This document shows positions 11,641 through 23,248 of a stretch of 64,000 nt of DNA, in pieces (position 1 is the first letter of the stretch; each line of letters starts with the position of its first letter). Location of the stretch: positions 76,680,372 through 76,744,371 of the forward strand of contig CM043953.1 of NCBI GenBank assembly GCA_014529385.2, in the 5' to 3' direction. Source of the stretch: Adiantum capillus-veneris. Lineage: Eukaryota > Streptophyta > Polypodiopsida > Polypodiales > Pteridaceae. Under the pieces are notes generated by a model, which was given only the letters and a program-made list of their open reading frames with translations, was not told where the DNA came from and did no database searches. The position numbers and the translations under genes are program-made.

Positions 11641-12372
11641 CTTTTCTTTTGGTTTGAGAGAAAGTTTATTTTCCCTCAATGCTTATGTTCCTCCAAAGAC
11701 TTGGAGTAGATGATGATATCATCAAAGAACACGCCAGTGAATTTGCGGTACGGTCTAAATTTTCTCCATTAGACGATTGAATGTAGCCGGTGCATTAGTC
11801 AAACCAAACGGCATGACTAGATATTCATAAAAACCAAACGTTATGCAAAATGCGGTCTTTAAGATATCTTCATCTACTATCCTTATTTGATGATATCCAT
11901 TCTTAAGGTCAATTCTACTGAAGTAGGTATATCCTTGTAGCTTATCAAATAGATCTTCTACCCGAGGCACATGAAATATGTTTTTGATAGTGATATGGTT
12001 TAATGCTCGATAGTCCACACACATGCGGTATGTACCATCTTTCTCTTGCACTAAAAGGACTGGAGAACAAAAGGGAGAGGAACTAGGACTCACCATCCCT
12101 TTGTCTAGCAGATCCTGTACTTGCCTCATCATCTCCTCTTGTTGAGATTGTGAGACTCGATAAGGAGGCTTGTTAGGTGGTGAGCTTCCAAGAAGGAGCT
12201 CAATGCGATGGTCATCATCCCCTCGTTTTGGAGGTAAGTCCATGGGGATATCATCAATGAACACATCTTGGAATCCTTTTAGAAAATTAGACAAGTCTAA
12301 CTCTTCTTGATTCCTACCATTTCCATTTGATGAAACATTAGGATCTTTTGGAGACTCTTTGAAAAAAATCAT
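11640..12372 (-). pseudogene. Element C reverse transcriptase
   Basis: The frame 12,372-11,755 holds the fingers and palm of a gypsy [51 protein letters not shown] and [18 protein letters not shown]. The YxDD-box equivalent FFDDIIIYSK follows near 11,720 after a stop at about 11,752. A PR-RT spacer precedes it. The sequence is interrupted, so RT is probably inactive. Confidence 0.9.
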
Positions 12373-12770
12373 ATACGTAGAAGCTGACCTCTTGATTTAT
12401 CAAAAGTAGGAGAATTTACAAGTAGAATAGTGCAATCACGCTCACTAGCATCTACATACATATTCTTTCCCCTGTAAGTGAAGTAAATTCTCCTTTCAGG
12501 GAACTTCATATTGGCAGCCATGTGATCAAACCATGGTGCCCCTAGGATAACATCCTCATGTTGGAGAGGAGAGATGAAGAATTCTTCTTTGTCGACATAG
12601 CTTTGGACATGAAGCCTCAACTTACCAATCAAGGGAGTAACAGAGCCTTGCTGTCCCTTGAAAGCTGCGTCATCCATTACCATATCTCCCATCTCGAAAG
12701 CTTGAATGCCCAACTTGGTGGCCAACTCCGTTGATATGAAATTGTGAGTAGAGCCAGAGTTAAACAAGAT
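12369..12770 (-). pseudogene. Element C protease with Asp-to-Asn active site
   Basis: A minus-strand frame of 132 residues with FNSGSTHNFIS where the family has F/L-D-S-G-S/A, and ILGAPWF near residue 75, the usual second landmark. The catalytic Asp is Asn (codon AAC, a single G-to-A change from GAC). Because retropepsins need one Asp from each subunit, this copy cannot be active. The frame overlaps the RT frame start by a few bases. Confidence 0.85.
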
Positions 12771-13997
12771 GAATGCATCATGCTCTCTTACCTTTCCCCA
12801 AGCATAGGAGAGTGATGAGCATCCTCTTTTGGAGCTTCAATGGTGGAAGCCCTAGGAGTCTCATTGCGAGTATTCTTCTAGGAGCAAGAACGATAGCCGT
12901 GTCCTTGCTCCCCACACTTGAAACACTTATGGTCCTTGCGAAAAGCTTCAAGATCTTCAGGAGAGAGTTTGTTTTCACCTTTGTAAACTCCCTTCTCCTT
13001 GGACCGATTGTTGTTGTTTTTGTTGTTGGAAGTGCCTTGGGGAGAATTTTGAGCATTGGTCTTCCCCTTTGCATCATTTTTGCCTTTGTTGTCCATGGGT
13101 TTGACATTACGTCCAGCCCCTTGATGGAAATTGATACGTGAAGCAACCATGGTGTGATGGATTACTTCACTAATAGTACCAAGCCGTTGAGAGTTGATGT
13201 ATTTGGCTATCTCTTCAGGTAATACTGCACAGAATTGTTGTCTTTGCTCGGCAAAGTCTATCTTTTGAAAATTAGTAACCTTGAGATGTAAATCCCGAAA
13301 CTTGTCTACATATTTGTGGATAGACTCATGAGAGAGAAGCTTCAAGCTGTGCCATTGAATAAGCACTTTGTCCTTTGCATTGCTTGCAAGAAATTGCTTC
13401 ATGATGGAAACTCGTAGAGTTTTCCATGTCTTTCGGGCTTCGCCGTTGCCACGAAGGCTTGATTTGCGATGTCCTCCCCTCTTGTATTATCTAGGAGAAT
13501 ATCCATAGCTTTTATCGAAAGAGGAGGAAGGTGAAGATGAAGGAGAACAGTGTGACCTCTTCCTAGCCCTTTTCTTCCTTTGTTTCCTCTCTTCTCTTTC
13601 GGAATGACGAGGAGACGCACTGTTTGTTGATCTTTTCCTCTTGGGCGGAGTAGGCGGTCGTCGAGACCACTGTCTTCGTGGAGCCACATTTTCAGAGGAA
13701 CTTAAATTTTCATTGATTTCTTGCTCTTTGGATTCCTCCTCTCGTATGGGAAGAGTCTTCTTTTGGGGGTCTCTTCAAGAGGCCTCATAAGCTCTCTCTC
13801 TCCTCTTGGAGAGGAAGGGAAATTCCATAAGCACGAATTTGTTGAGTAACTTCGGCTTGCAAAGCAGAGTTGCCCAAAGCTTCCTGCAACCTAGTGACAA
13901 GATAATTCACAAACATGGGAGCATCATCATTAGTACCTTCATGTGCAAAATCAAAGCTATCAATGTTCATTCTACTCTCTTGATTATTGTCAGCCAT
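12770..13997 (-). pseudogene. Element C gag
   Basis: The minus-strand start ATG at 13,997 begins MADNNQESRMNID. A stop ends this frame at 13,785; an Arg/Ser-rich basic section follows at 13,687-13,487 (RRPPTPPKRKRS), then the capsid-like domain at 13,402-12,878 (IQWHSLKLLSHESIHKYVDK, AVLPEEIAKYI). A CCHC zinc knuckle CFKCGEQGHGYRSC sits near 12,900. At least two frame changes and stops break it. Confidence 0.85.
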
Positions 13998-14396
13998 GTA
14001 AACAAAATTTATGTATGTACTTAGTGTATGCTTTGGCAGTTCAAAACCTTAGTTGCCACTCCTCTTAGCCTTTGAAAATCGTCTCTTAAGTATCTAGACC
14101 CACGGCTCGAAGTGGTTAATTATAGAGAGTAGAGGAGTAGGTCTAACATAGCAGAGTTGCCGAGGGCTAGCTCCTTTCGGACTTCTTATGGCTCAATAAT
14201 GGTAAAGCCGTAGGCAAGTCTAAAAAGACTCTGTTATTAAGTCCAAAGCTCCCGAGTATGCACCATATCCCACATATTGGGCTCAACAAAATCGATAATA
14301 GATCTAAGTTTCTACTTACCCTAATATAATTAATAACATCAACCATTTATAGGCTACTTAAGGACCTCTCTTCTTAAGAAAGAAAAAAGAAACCAA

Positions 14397-14411
14397 ATGC
14401 TCTGATACCAA
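14397..14411 (-). promoter_or_regulatory. Primer-binding site of element C (tRNA-iMet type)
   Basis: On the minus strand this reads TTGGTATCAGAGCAT immediately after the LTR end CATTACA. TGGTATCAGAGC is the standard complement of initiator Met tRNA in plant LTR elements. The stretch 13,998-14,396 between gag and PBS is leader without ORFs. Confidence 0.92.
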
Positions 14412-15141
14412 TGTAATGAAATTAGCCTTTTAACTTGAGTTGGAGCGGAAAGTGAATAACATATTGAGCCATTCCTTTGTGTGTAGATGTGGCTTGAGAA
14501 AGAAAGTGCTTGGATGGAGAGAGCAACACTAACACATTACTTCATTAAAATGTCATGAGCATACTTGTAAAAGAGAGTGAGAGTTTAGAGAAATTGACAC
14601 CAATAGAGGACCAGATTAGTTGGATCCGGTCCCCCCTCCAATAGGCATTTGTACTATAGATTCTTCCATGATGGAAGACTTGTTGACAATATAATTTTTT
14701 GTGTTCCTTGAGACCTTCTTGATGAGATGAAGATGGTAAGCTTCACTCACCAAGGATTAGCATGGTAACAACAATAAACATGATTAGCATGAACTTCAAA
14801 AATGCCCAACCTCAATTCCAAGACCTCAAACACCATGAAAAGTGAGGAGAGCTGGCAAGGAGTGAGGAAGAAAAGAGAAGTAGAAGTAGCTCTACGAGAA
14901 AGCAATAACCCCTTGCACATAATCACTCATAGATCTTGTAGCATAGCTTAGCATAGTGATAATGGAGATTAGAGAGATTGATAAGCAAGCATAAGCATTC
15001 TCTTGTGTGGATTTGCATCCATAGCCAAGAGCTTGTGGTAGTAGGCACTCAACTTCTCAAGCTTGGAGAAGGAGATGGAGTTCTTGCTTCATAAGAGTGT
15101 GGGAAGGGAAGAATGAGAGTGAGAGAGCTCTTGGGATGCTC

Positions 15142-15210
<69 letters not shown>

Positions 15211-15888
15211 AGCTAGATCGACCCCCTTCCCTAGGATTTCCTTCAAGCTTATTGGGCCATGTAGCCCTCTAGCCAATGAGAGCTTGTTTCCGTTTGGGGC
15301 AAGATGTGTAGTCTCTTGACAAGTGTCCTTATTTCCCTCTTGTGAGGTTAAGCTAGCACCCCCCTTGCTTAAGGAAGCTGCCCCCTTGCCTGCTTGAGTA
15401 ATGTGCCTCTACACTTGACATGTGGCCCCTTTCCTTTCATAAGAGTATGGGTCCTTGGTGAGGTGCATACTTACTACACACATCCCTCCTTTGTAGGGCT
15501 CGCCCCCCTCTTTGTAGCAAGATATTTGATCTTGGTAAGCAGGTAGGCCCCCTGCTTAAGCACAGCCGTAGCTTAAGCAAGCTGCCCCCTTGCCTGCTTG
15601 GACTTTAGTGACTAAAGAGTAAAATTTAAAGACTATGTCTTAAGGATTTTAACACTTATCTTTGGAGTCTTTAATGAAGACAACCCTAAGGGCTTTTGCT
15701 CCATTGGTTAACCTTGCTCTTTGATAGAAATTTTCTCATTTGGATCCCTTTACCATTGGCCCCGTGCTAAAATACATCTATAAGGACATTTATATCTTAA
15801 CCCTTGTTCCCTTTTATTCTCTCCCATTAAGTGATCAGTTTAATATGAGAAAATCATTTGGGTTGGTTAGATATTAGATTTTATGACA
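14412..15888 (-). repeat. 5' LTR of element C
   Basis: A 1,477 bp LTR, the longer and more complete one. It retains a ~290 bp segment (about 14,580-14,865) that also exists in the solo LTR at 61,435-63,135, so the shorter 3' LTR is the deleted form. It contains a (GA)n tract at 15,146-15,208. Confidence 0.92.
15146..15208. repeat. (GA)n microsatellite
   Basis: A 63 bp GA run inside the element C 5' LTR, longer than its partner in the 3' LTR. Confidence 0.95.
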
Positions 15889-17034
15889 ACTGAGCTAAGA
15901 ATTTTATTTGTATACTCAGCTTGTCCATTTGCTTATGGGTGATAGGGAGCCGATTTATTATGGATGACCATAAATTCATTAAGCAAATACTCAATCACCT
16001 CATCAAGAACATGAGTTCCCCTATTAGTGACAATTTCTATTGAAATTCCATATCTTGTGAACACATTCTCATACAAGATTGCAGCTGTGGTTCTAGCATC
16101 ATTCTTTTGGGTTGCTTTAGCCTCTGACCACTTGGTCAAATAGTCCGTAGCTACAATGAAATATTGAGCTTGGGTTCTACAAGCAGATGGTTGTATTGGC
16201 CCAACAAAGTCTATACCCCATTTTGTAAAAGCTCTAGCCCCCATCATTGGTCTTAAAGGCATGCTATCTACACGGGTTGGCATTTTTTGCTCGTTGGCAT
16301 GCATCACACCTTTGAACATATTCCTTGGCATTTGCAAAAAGTATTGGCCACCATATGCCTACCATTAAGATTGCTCTTGCAGTGGTTTCACTAGAAAAGT
16401 GACACCAGCTATAATAGCATGTGGTTGTTTTATAATAGGAATATATTCGTCTTTAGTTGCACAAAGATGCAAATGTTGATCCTTTCCTCTTCAATATAAT
16501 TGGTTTCCAATAAGAGCATAGTCTCTTGCTTGAGTTTCAATTGCTCTTTGGTGGTGTTTACTCATATCCTCACGAAATGTTTGACTTGATAAGTAAATAA
16601 CTAGAAAGTTACTCCACTTAGGAACAAGTGATATTCGAAACAATGTCACATGAGTTATGAGTGCTTGTTTCTGGCATTAAGGACATTTTTTTACAAATGA
16701 GTGAATATCACTCCTCATAGTTGGCCAAAATACTCAAGTCTCATGATCCGTTGCATAGTTTGGTCTTCCGCAAAGTGAAGTCCCACTATGGTAATATGTG
16801 CTTGACTTAGGTATTGGGTTTCCTCTTCGGGATTAATACACAAAAGCAATATTCCATCTTGATTTGTTTTGTATAGCCTTCCAGCTAGTAATTGATACAT
16901 AGCCGATTTCTCAATTAATTTGATTGTGATAGGAAGTGGTAATTGCGAATCCACTTGACCTATGGTCATCAAGGATACCACGAGGTTAAAATTGTATAGA
17001 GAGGGGTATGGATTAGGAGATTCTTGAGTCATCC
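15889..17034 (-). pseudogene. Integrase of element A, duplicate copy 1 (proximal part)
   Basis: Continuation of the integrase cut at 7968. The minus-strand frame 16,337-15,933 gives the core (KWGIDFVGPIQPSACRTQAQ with the first Asp, IEIVTNRGTHVLDE where the family has ND, so the second Asp is lost). The frame 17,047-16,715 gives the N-terminal zinc-binding lead-in (YQLLAGRLYKTNQDGILLLC). Closely matches 18,786-19,270 but has extra stops. Confidence 0.82.
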
Positions 17035-17350
17035 GAGTAAGTATCAAGCAGATGTGAATAAGTTAGCTTCAGTGTATACACTCTCTATCAATGAATTTCC
17101 CACTATCCCCCTCTGTCTCGTGACACACCTCACTCCCCTTGTCTCGATTGTTCTCTATTGAGATAATGATAAAAAAGCATAGTGTTATTATGTTTACAAG
17201 TAGAGTTATGGTTTTTTCTTTTGGTTGATTTTGTAGATTCTATCTTTGCATTAACGTCTAAAGCAGAAGATGGACAAGAACAGTGATGTTGGTGCATACG
17301 TTGAATTTATTTACAATGGAGAAGTTATTAGCGTTGGAAAAATAGACAAG
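17035..17350 (+). other. Foreign ~315 bp insert with exon-like plus-strand frame
   Basis: This piece has no counterpart in the homologous interval of the second copy (19,270-19,345). It reads like intron plus exon: a pyrimidine-rich stretch ending TTTTGTAG at about 17,236, then an open frame from ATG 17,270 giving VGAYVEFIYNGEVISVGKID before retroelement sequence resumes at about 17,350. It may be a captured host gene fragment; the gene is not recognised. Confidence 0.45.
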
Positions 17351-17527
17351 ACTTCAGGATCTTTGGTCAGTGGTGCCATTTTTCACAGCTACAGTGAAAT
17401 CAAATTCCAAAAGAATGATGAACCATCTCACTATTCTTTCTGTGTTTCATGGCTTGTTGACCAAGTACAATAAGTCTTGATGGTCCACAAAGAACACAAA
17501 TTTGTTAGCTAATAGTTAATGTCTATA
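17351..17527 (-). pseudogene. RNase H 3' end, duplicate copy 1
   Basis: Homologous to 19,345-19,505 on the same strand (shared features include AACTACAGTGAAATCAAATTC-like and ACAAATTTGTTAGCTAA stretches). It ends abruptly at TAATGTCTATACTTTT and abuts the integrase C-terminal end of copy 2, marking the tandem duplication junction. Confidence 0.75.
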
Positions 17528-18786
17528 CTTTTTATTTGTTGATTCTTGAGAGTCGCTTTCCTTTTGAGTACCCAAAGCCGAGCTTCCTCCTAGGCTTCAT
17601 CAGTAACCTGTTGTCGTTTTATCTTTCTTTGCTTAGCTACATGTATTCTTTCTAGCAATTCATTGGTTAGTGGCAAGTTGTACTTCTTTAAACGACATCC
17701 ACTAATCCAACTAGCCATTGGTTCACCATCTAGGGTGGACAACTTAACTGCTCCACTTGGAGATATATCTTCAATGATAAACGGTCCGTTTCCCTTTTTC
17801 TTAAACTTGGGAATGTGTTACTTAAATGAATAGACTAAAACTAAGTCCCCTTTTTCAAAGATTTTTGTAATTAGACGAGAATAATAAAACTATTTTTGTT
17901 TCCACTTTTGTGCATAGATGTGAGCTACAACAGTTAGCCTTTGCTCATCTAGCTTTTTTTAATCTTCAAGTCTCTCTGACAATTCATGTCCAGTCCACTC
18001 AAGATTCTTAGCTACCCTTAATGTCGGCAATAGAAATTCTATTGGCAGTATGGCATCAAGACCATTAACAAGGTTAAAAGGTGTAGCATTTAAAGCCGTT
18101 TTGAATGAAACTCGATAAGCCCACAGAGCAGCATGGAGAATCATTTCCCAGTCTCTCCTTCCTGAACTAACCACTTTAGTCAATACCGACCTAAGAATTT
18201 TATTCGTATGCTCAGCTTCTTCATTTTCTTGTGGGTGATAGGGAGCTGATTTGTTATGGATGACCATAAATTCATTAAGCAGATACTCAATTACCTCATT
18301 GAGGAAATGAGTTCCCCTATCATTAACTATCTCTATTGACAGTCCATATCTTGTGAATACATACTCATATAAGAATGCGACAGTGGTTTTGGAATCATTC
18401 TTTTGAGTTGCTTTAGCCTCGGCCCACTTGGTCAAATAGTTCGTATCTACAATGATATATTGAGCTTGGGTTCTATAAGCAGGTGGCTGTATTGGCCCAA
18501 CAAAATCTATACCCCATTTTTCGAAAGCTCTAGACCCCATTATTGGTCTTAAGGGCATGCTATCTACACGGGTTGGTATTTTTGCTAGTTGACAAGCATC
18601 ACACCTCCGAACATATTCCTTGGCATCTGCAAAAAGTGTTGACCACCATATGCCTGCCATTAAGATTCCTCTTGCGGTAGAAAAGTGAGCTCCAGCTAAC
18701 CCAGCATGTGCTTGTTCTATAATAGGAATGTATTCGTTTTCATTTGCACAAAGACGCAAATGTTGATCCTTACCTCTCCGATACAA
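17528..18786 (-). pseudogene. Integrase of element A, duplicate copy 2
   Basis: The minus-strand frame 18,786-17,959 has 275 residues without a stop: a zinc-binding end (CDACQLAKIPTRVDSM), KWGIDFVGPIQPPAYRTQAQ, IEIVNDRGTHFLNEVIEYLL (second Asp in NDRGTHF), a Pro-Gln-Glu-Asn segment with Glu (YHPQENEEAEHTNKILRS), then ALWAYRVSFKTALNATPF. The GPF/Y-type tail continues at 17,950-17,530 with stops. The catalytic D, D, E pattern appears intact in this copy. Same architecture as Athila/Tat-type gypsy integrases. Confidence 0.88.
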
Positions 18787-19423
18787 TTGGTTTCCAATAA
18801 GTTTCAGTTTCTCTTTGACGGAGTTTTCTCATATCCTCAAGAAATGTTCAGCTCGATAAGTAAGTGGCTAGATAGTTACTCCACTTAGGAACATGTGACA
18901 TTTGAAACAATGGTATGGGTGTTTGTTTTTGACATTGAGGACAATACTTTACAAAAGAGCGAACATTACTCCTCATAGTTGGCCAAAATACTCCAAGTCT
19001 CAAGATCCTTTGCATAGTTTGGTCTTTAGCAAAGTGAATTCCTACTATGGTAATATGTGCTTGACTTAGGTATTGGGTTTTCTCCTCAAGATTAATGCAC
19101 AACAGTAGTATTCCATCTTGATTTATTTTGTATAGCCTACCTGCTAGTAACTGATATATATGTGATTTCTCCATTAATCCGATTGTACTAGGAAATGGTA
19201 TTTGAAAATCCACTTGAGCTATGGTCATCAATGATACCATATTTTCCAACCATCGAGGTATCATTTCCACGGAGAACAGATATGCATCTGGTAGATCATC
19301 GTCTGCTTCTTTAGGTGGTTCCCCTGAAACAAATCCTAGACAAATGATCTGCTCTCTGATGAGTAGTGCCCTTTTTCACAACTACAGTGAAATCAAATTC
19401 TAGAAGAATGATGAACCATCTCA
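18787..19423 (-). pseudogene. RNase H-integrase linker and integrase N-terminal zinc domain, copy 2
   Basis: The frame 19,270-18,848 gives EMIPRWLENMVSLMTIAQVD, HITIVGIHFAKDQTMQRILR and a HHCC-type region with FVKYCPQCQKQTPIP. The linker 19,271-19,423 is degraded. Coding then continues to 18,786 after a frame break. Confidence 0.75.
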
Positions 19424-19948
19424 CTATTCTTCATGTGTTGCATGGCTTGTTAACCGGTGGTCCAGAAAGAATACAAATTTGTTAGCTAAAAGGTAATGTC
19501 TATACTTTTTCACGACATAGATCATTCCTAGTCCTTCCCTTTTGGTGGTGGTATAGTTCTTTTCTGCTATGTTCAACTGACAGCTAGCATAAGAAATAGG
19601 AAAATCAATTTTTTCCTCTCCTGGTTGAGCTAGTATACATCTAATTGCAAAATTGGAAGTATCTACATGTATATAGAATATCTTATTCCAATCTGGTGCT
19701 TCCAATATTGGAGCTGAAGTGAGAGCTTGCTTAAGCTTCATGAAGGATTCTTCACACTCATCAGTCCATTCAAAGTGTGTAATCAAGCTATACATGGGTT
19801 TCTCAATTATAGTGTACATGTAAATGAACCGTCTGTAATATCCACAATGTCCCAAGAAGGCTTGAACCCTCTTGATTGTTGTTGGTCTAGGCACATGAGC
19901 AATAACATGAATTTTATTCATATCAGTAGCTATGCCATTTTTAGACAC
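19424..19948 (-). pseudogene. Element A RT end and RNase H
   Basis: A 174-residue minus-strand frame: VQAFLGHCGYYRRFIYMYTI is the RT thumb/connection signature. FYIHVDTSNFAIRCILAQPG is the RNase H start with its first Asp (family D-A-S), and EKNYTTTKREGLGMIYVVKK carries the Glu. Ends in a stop after HATHEE. Confidence 0.85.
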
Positions 19949-20500
19949 TATATGTCAAAGAATGTTTCCTTGTCTACCCATAAATGTGCACTTTTCAGGA
20001 TTTAAGCAAATACTATAAAGGCTACATTTTTCAAATACCTTTTTAAGGTGTTCAAAATGATCAGCCCGGATTGATGAATGTATGCATACATCATCCATAT
20101 ATACTTCTAAGAAATTCCTAATATATTATTTAAAATCATGACTCATCAATCTTTGAAAGGTGGCAGGAGCATTAGTTAACCCAAAAGGCATAACCCAATA
20201 GGCAAAAATACCCCATTCCGTTGCAAAGCCAGTTTATACTGATCTTTTGGGTTAACCAAAAGTTGATTGTATCCCAATAAGCCAAATAAAAGCTATAAGC
20301 TTCTTTACTTGCAACTGTTTCTAAAACATGCTCAGTGATAGGAAGAGGAAAGTTGTCTCTAATGGTAACTCCATTTACTTTCTTGAGGTTGACACAAACC
20401 CGTAGTTTTCCATTCTTCTTGGGTACTACCACAATTGGAGACAACCAATCTGTGTGTTCAATTTAATAAATGAATTTGGCTTCCTTTATTTTTTTAATCT
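19949..20500 (-). pseudogene. Element A reverse transcriptase
   Basis: Minus-strand fragments in order: WLSPIVVVPKKNGKLRVCVN and VTIRDNFPLPITEHVLE (fingers/palm), a degraded segment near 20,170-20,330, then NAPATF near 20,170, the catalytic box VYMDDVCIHS at about 20,085-20,110, and CLNPEKCTFMGRQGNIL. Stops break it at several places. Confidence 0.85.
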
Positions 20501-21626
20501 CCTCTTCAATCTTTCTGGCAAATGTCTCATTATATGTGTATGGCCTTTATCTACTTGGTTTCGCATCATCTGTCATGGGTATGGTATGTTGACAGCTTTC
20601 TGGATCAAGACCCTTGAGATCTTATATGACCAAGGTATTCTTTTAGCAAGCTTAACAAAAGCTCTTCTTCTTCTTCTGTGAGGTCATTTGCAATGTAGGA
20701 AGGTCTAGGCTCTTCTCCTGGTTCGGCTAGATCTATCTTGTTTGCGTTTTCAGGTCCTTCATAGGACTTGCCCTGTTTTTGTAGTTCCCTGACAGGTTGT
20801 TCGACTATGATTTTTCAGTCCTCGAGAGTATATTTCTTGTAATGGGATGGAACACTTATTATTTGTACCATCCTCTTCTGTGGTTTCCATTTTGACCGTA
20901 TATATCTTCGTTAGAGCTTTTTTCAACTCTTGATACTTCTTTTTCCGCTCAACTCGTGTCATGACTGTCCTATTTTTTGGCTTTTCTTGATTTTCCTTTC
21001 TCATTTTTCTCAATGTTTTCGTCATTTCATGTTCTTTGTTTGAAGGATACCTACCAATGATTTTGTCCTTGATACAATCATGTGTATCTATTTGCATCAG
21101 GAACTGTGTTCTATTGGAGATTGATGACATAGGTCTAGCTTTCATGTTTCTGGTGTCTCTTTTTCGTCTATACCGTTTGTGTCTTCTCGGGTTTTGGTTT
21201 AGAAAGTCAAAAAACTTTTCCTCCCCTCATTTCATGAGTAGCTTAGCTCTGACATGTTCTTTTTCTGACCACAAATCATATGAGATAGTTGAATGTTCTT
21301 CTAACTCATCAGCTGCATCATAGTAGAGGTCAGCAAAAACTTGTTGAGCTTTCATCAAGTCCTTGGATCTCAGAATTTTGTCTTCAATGTGGAGGGTTGA
21401 GATCATTGTATGAGAATTATTTCATAGTGGTCCTCATTGCAAAATTGAGTAGGCATACATCCATTGTTGCTAAGATTTGAGTCCACTCAAATGTCTCAAA
21501 CAAATGCTCTGGAAAGGGTTCAGGTACACAGGCTTCATCTATGAAATACCTTTCTAAGATACATTCTTCTCTTTTTAAGCTCTCAATTTTTTGAAGCTCC
21601 ACACATCCAAATAGGAGTGTCTTTGT
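20501..21626 (-). pseudogene. Element A protease-RT spacer
   Basis: Minus-strand frames 21,602-21,417 and 21,145-20,759 encode charged, unstructured-looking sequence (KKYQELKKALTKIYTVKM) with several stops. This corresponds to the long spacer between protease and RT in large gypsy elements. No domain recognised. Confidence 0.5.
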
Positions 21627-22127
21627 TCAACCAAGATGGAAGCTTAGTTTCAGCCAAAGAGACTGAATGGAACTCTTGTATAAGCGCATTTTCATGACAT
21701 CTCTATAAGTGTCATCTTTTAGATTAACTCTTGTTATTGATCCCACTTGCTTCAAGTACAGATAATTGTCTCCCCAATCTTGGATGAGTTGTACTTGTCG
21801 CATGAAAGGTCTTCCCAATATGATTTCGTAATTGAGTTTCTTTCCAACGTCTACTATGGCAAAAGTGTGTTGATATTCAATCCCACAGGAATTAACTATC
21901 ACTTTTTTGAGCAATCCTAAGGGTCTTTCGATATGTCCTTCAGCCAATTGCAATTCCATTCGAGTTTGTCTAATGGCTGGTTGTCCCCAGGATTCCCATA
22001 CTAATTTCGTGGCTATGGCTATGCCTACCCCACTATCCAGTATTGCCATGGTTTCTGTATCATTATACCTCACTGGAAGGGTTGTGTTTCCTTCTTCCAC
22101 TTTGTAATATTCTCTAACTTTGTTCAT
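21627..22127 (-). pseudogene. Element A retropepsin (protease)
   Basis: A 166-residue open frame. ETMAILDSGVGIAIATKLVW carries the D-S-G catalytic triad near residue 30, and NYEIILGRPFMRQVQLIQDW about 75 residues later has the Ile-Leu-Gly-Arg landmark. It precedes RT on the same strand, the normal order. The catalytic Asp is intact in this frame. Confidence 0.85.
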
Positions 22128-23248
22128 TTGAACACAGATTGAATCTCTTTGTTATCCATTTTGTGTTTCAATTTTCCCAAAAAATTTGCGCTTAGCCCCG
22201 TTATTCCCACCTTCTCTAGAGTTTTTTGTAGATCATTCCATAAATATGGTTTGATTTTTAATAGTTCTCCTAAAGTAAGAGTGCATTGGATGGGTGTAGA
22301 CATGATTGAATGGATGTTGTTTACTTCTAGGGTCTGTTCCGCTCTCTTTACTTGAGTGGTCTTACACACTATGGATTCATCTTTGTTATCTCCCAAGTAA
22401 GAGGGTAATGTTTTCAAGGTCAATGGTTTAGACATTCCTGAAGCTTCAGATCCACAATCCCCATACAAGGATTGTACATCCATGTCCATATCAGGAGCTA
22501 GATTGTCTAACCAAACTTCCTCTATAGGAGCCGACTAGCGTTAAACTCCCATCATTAATCTCTTTACATTTCTCCCATAAGTGTCCTAGCCAGTCTTCTT
22601 CTACAAATGGAATTCCATCTAAGACATCTTCGATGTCCGGTACTATAAGTTCTGGCTCTTTTGTTTCTAGGTGGGGTTCTACCACCACTTTGGATTTTTC
22701 AGAAGCTCCTCATATTTTTCGTACTTTCAAGCTTGGGTTTTTGTTTTTCGAGCATCTCTTGCGTGACTCTTACCAAATTTTGATAAGCTTCAAGCTTAGC
22801 TACATCCATGTATGGAGAAGGATAGTTTTTCCATTTGTTTTCCATGCTTTGGCCTGCTTTAAGACTCGCTTGGTAGGCTTCCAAGGGTGCATTAATAGGC
22901 TCAAAAATTTTTATCAACCAAAATTGATCCTCCAGATTTCAAAGAGGTTTCTTTGATTTCACTTCCAGTTTCTTTCACCTTTTCCTGGAATAGATTTTTT
23001 GCTTTCTCCTTGATTTTTGCCCGTTTGTTTTCTCATCTTATACCTTTTGTTTCTGCTTCTTTTGGTATTTTGAGAGGAAACTTTTGTATTCTTTAAATAT
23101 TAGAGGAGTTATGTTTCTTTTTCTTAGCCTGGGCTCTGGTAATTACCTTGAATGGAACAATCGGTTCGCTCTCAGATGATCTACTAAGTATCACTTGGAC
23201 TACATTCACTATTGTTTTATCCTTGTTTAAATGATTTTTAGGAAAATC
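22124..23248 (-). pseudogene. Element A gag-protease linker
   Basis: Minus-strand frames 22,917-22,699, 22,688-22,491 and 22,489-22,124. They include ESTKNMRSF, DVLDGIPFVEEDWLGHLWEK and TLGELLKIKPYLWNDLQKTL; the last has the look of the conserved helix ahead of the protease in large gypsy polyproteins. The segment 22,920-23,248 is Lys/Glu-rich with stops. Confidence 0.55.

Larger units (their letters stand above)
7969..15888 (-). mobile_element. Element C: complete Ty3/gypsy chromovirus inserted in element A integrase
   Basis: A 7.9 kb element with direct LTRs (7969-9146 and 14,412-15,888), a PBS, gag, protease, RT, RNase H, integrase and a C-terminal chromodomain, all on the minus strand. 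LTR termini are TGTCATAAAATC...CATTACA. The target duplication ACTGA is exact at 7964-7968 and 15,889-15,893 and splits the element A integrase, which proves insertion order. The coding region has several stops and frameshifts, and the protease active-site Asp is replaced, so it is not autonomous now. Confidence 0.95.
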
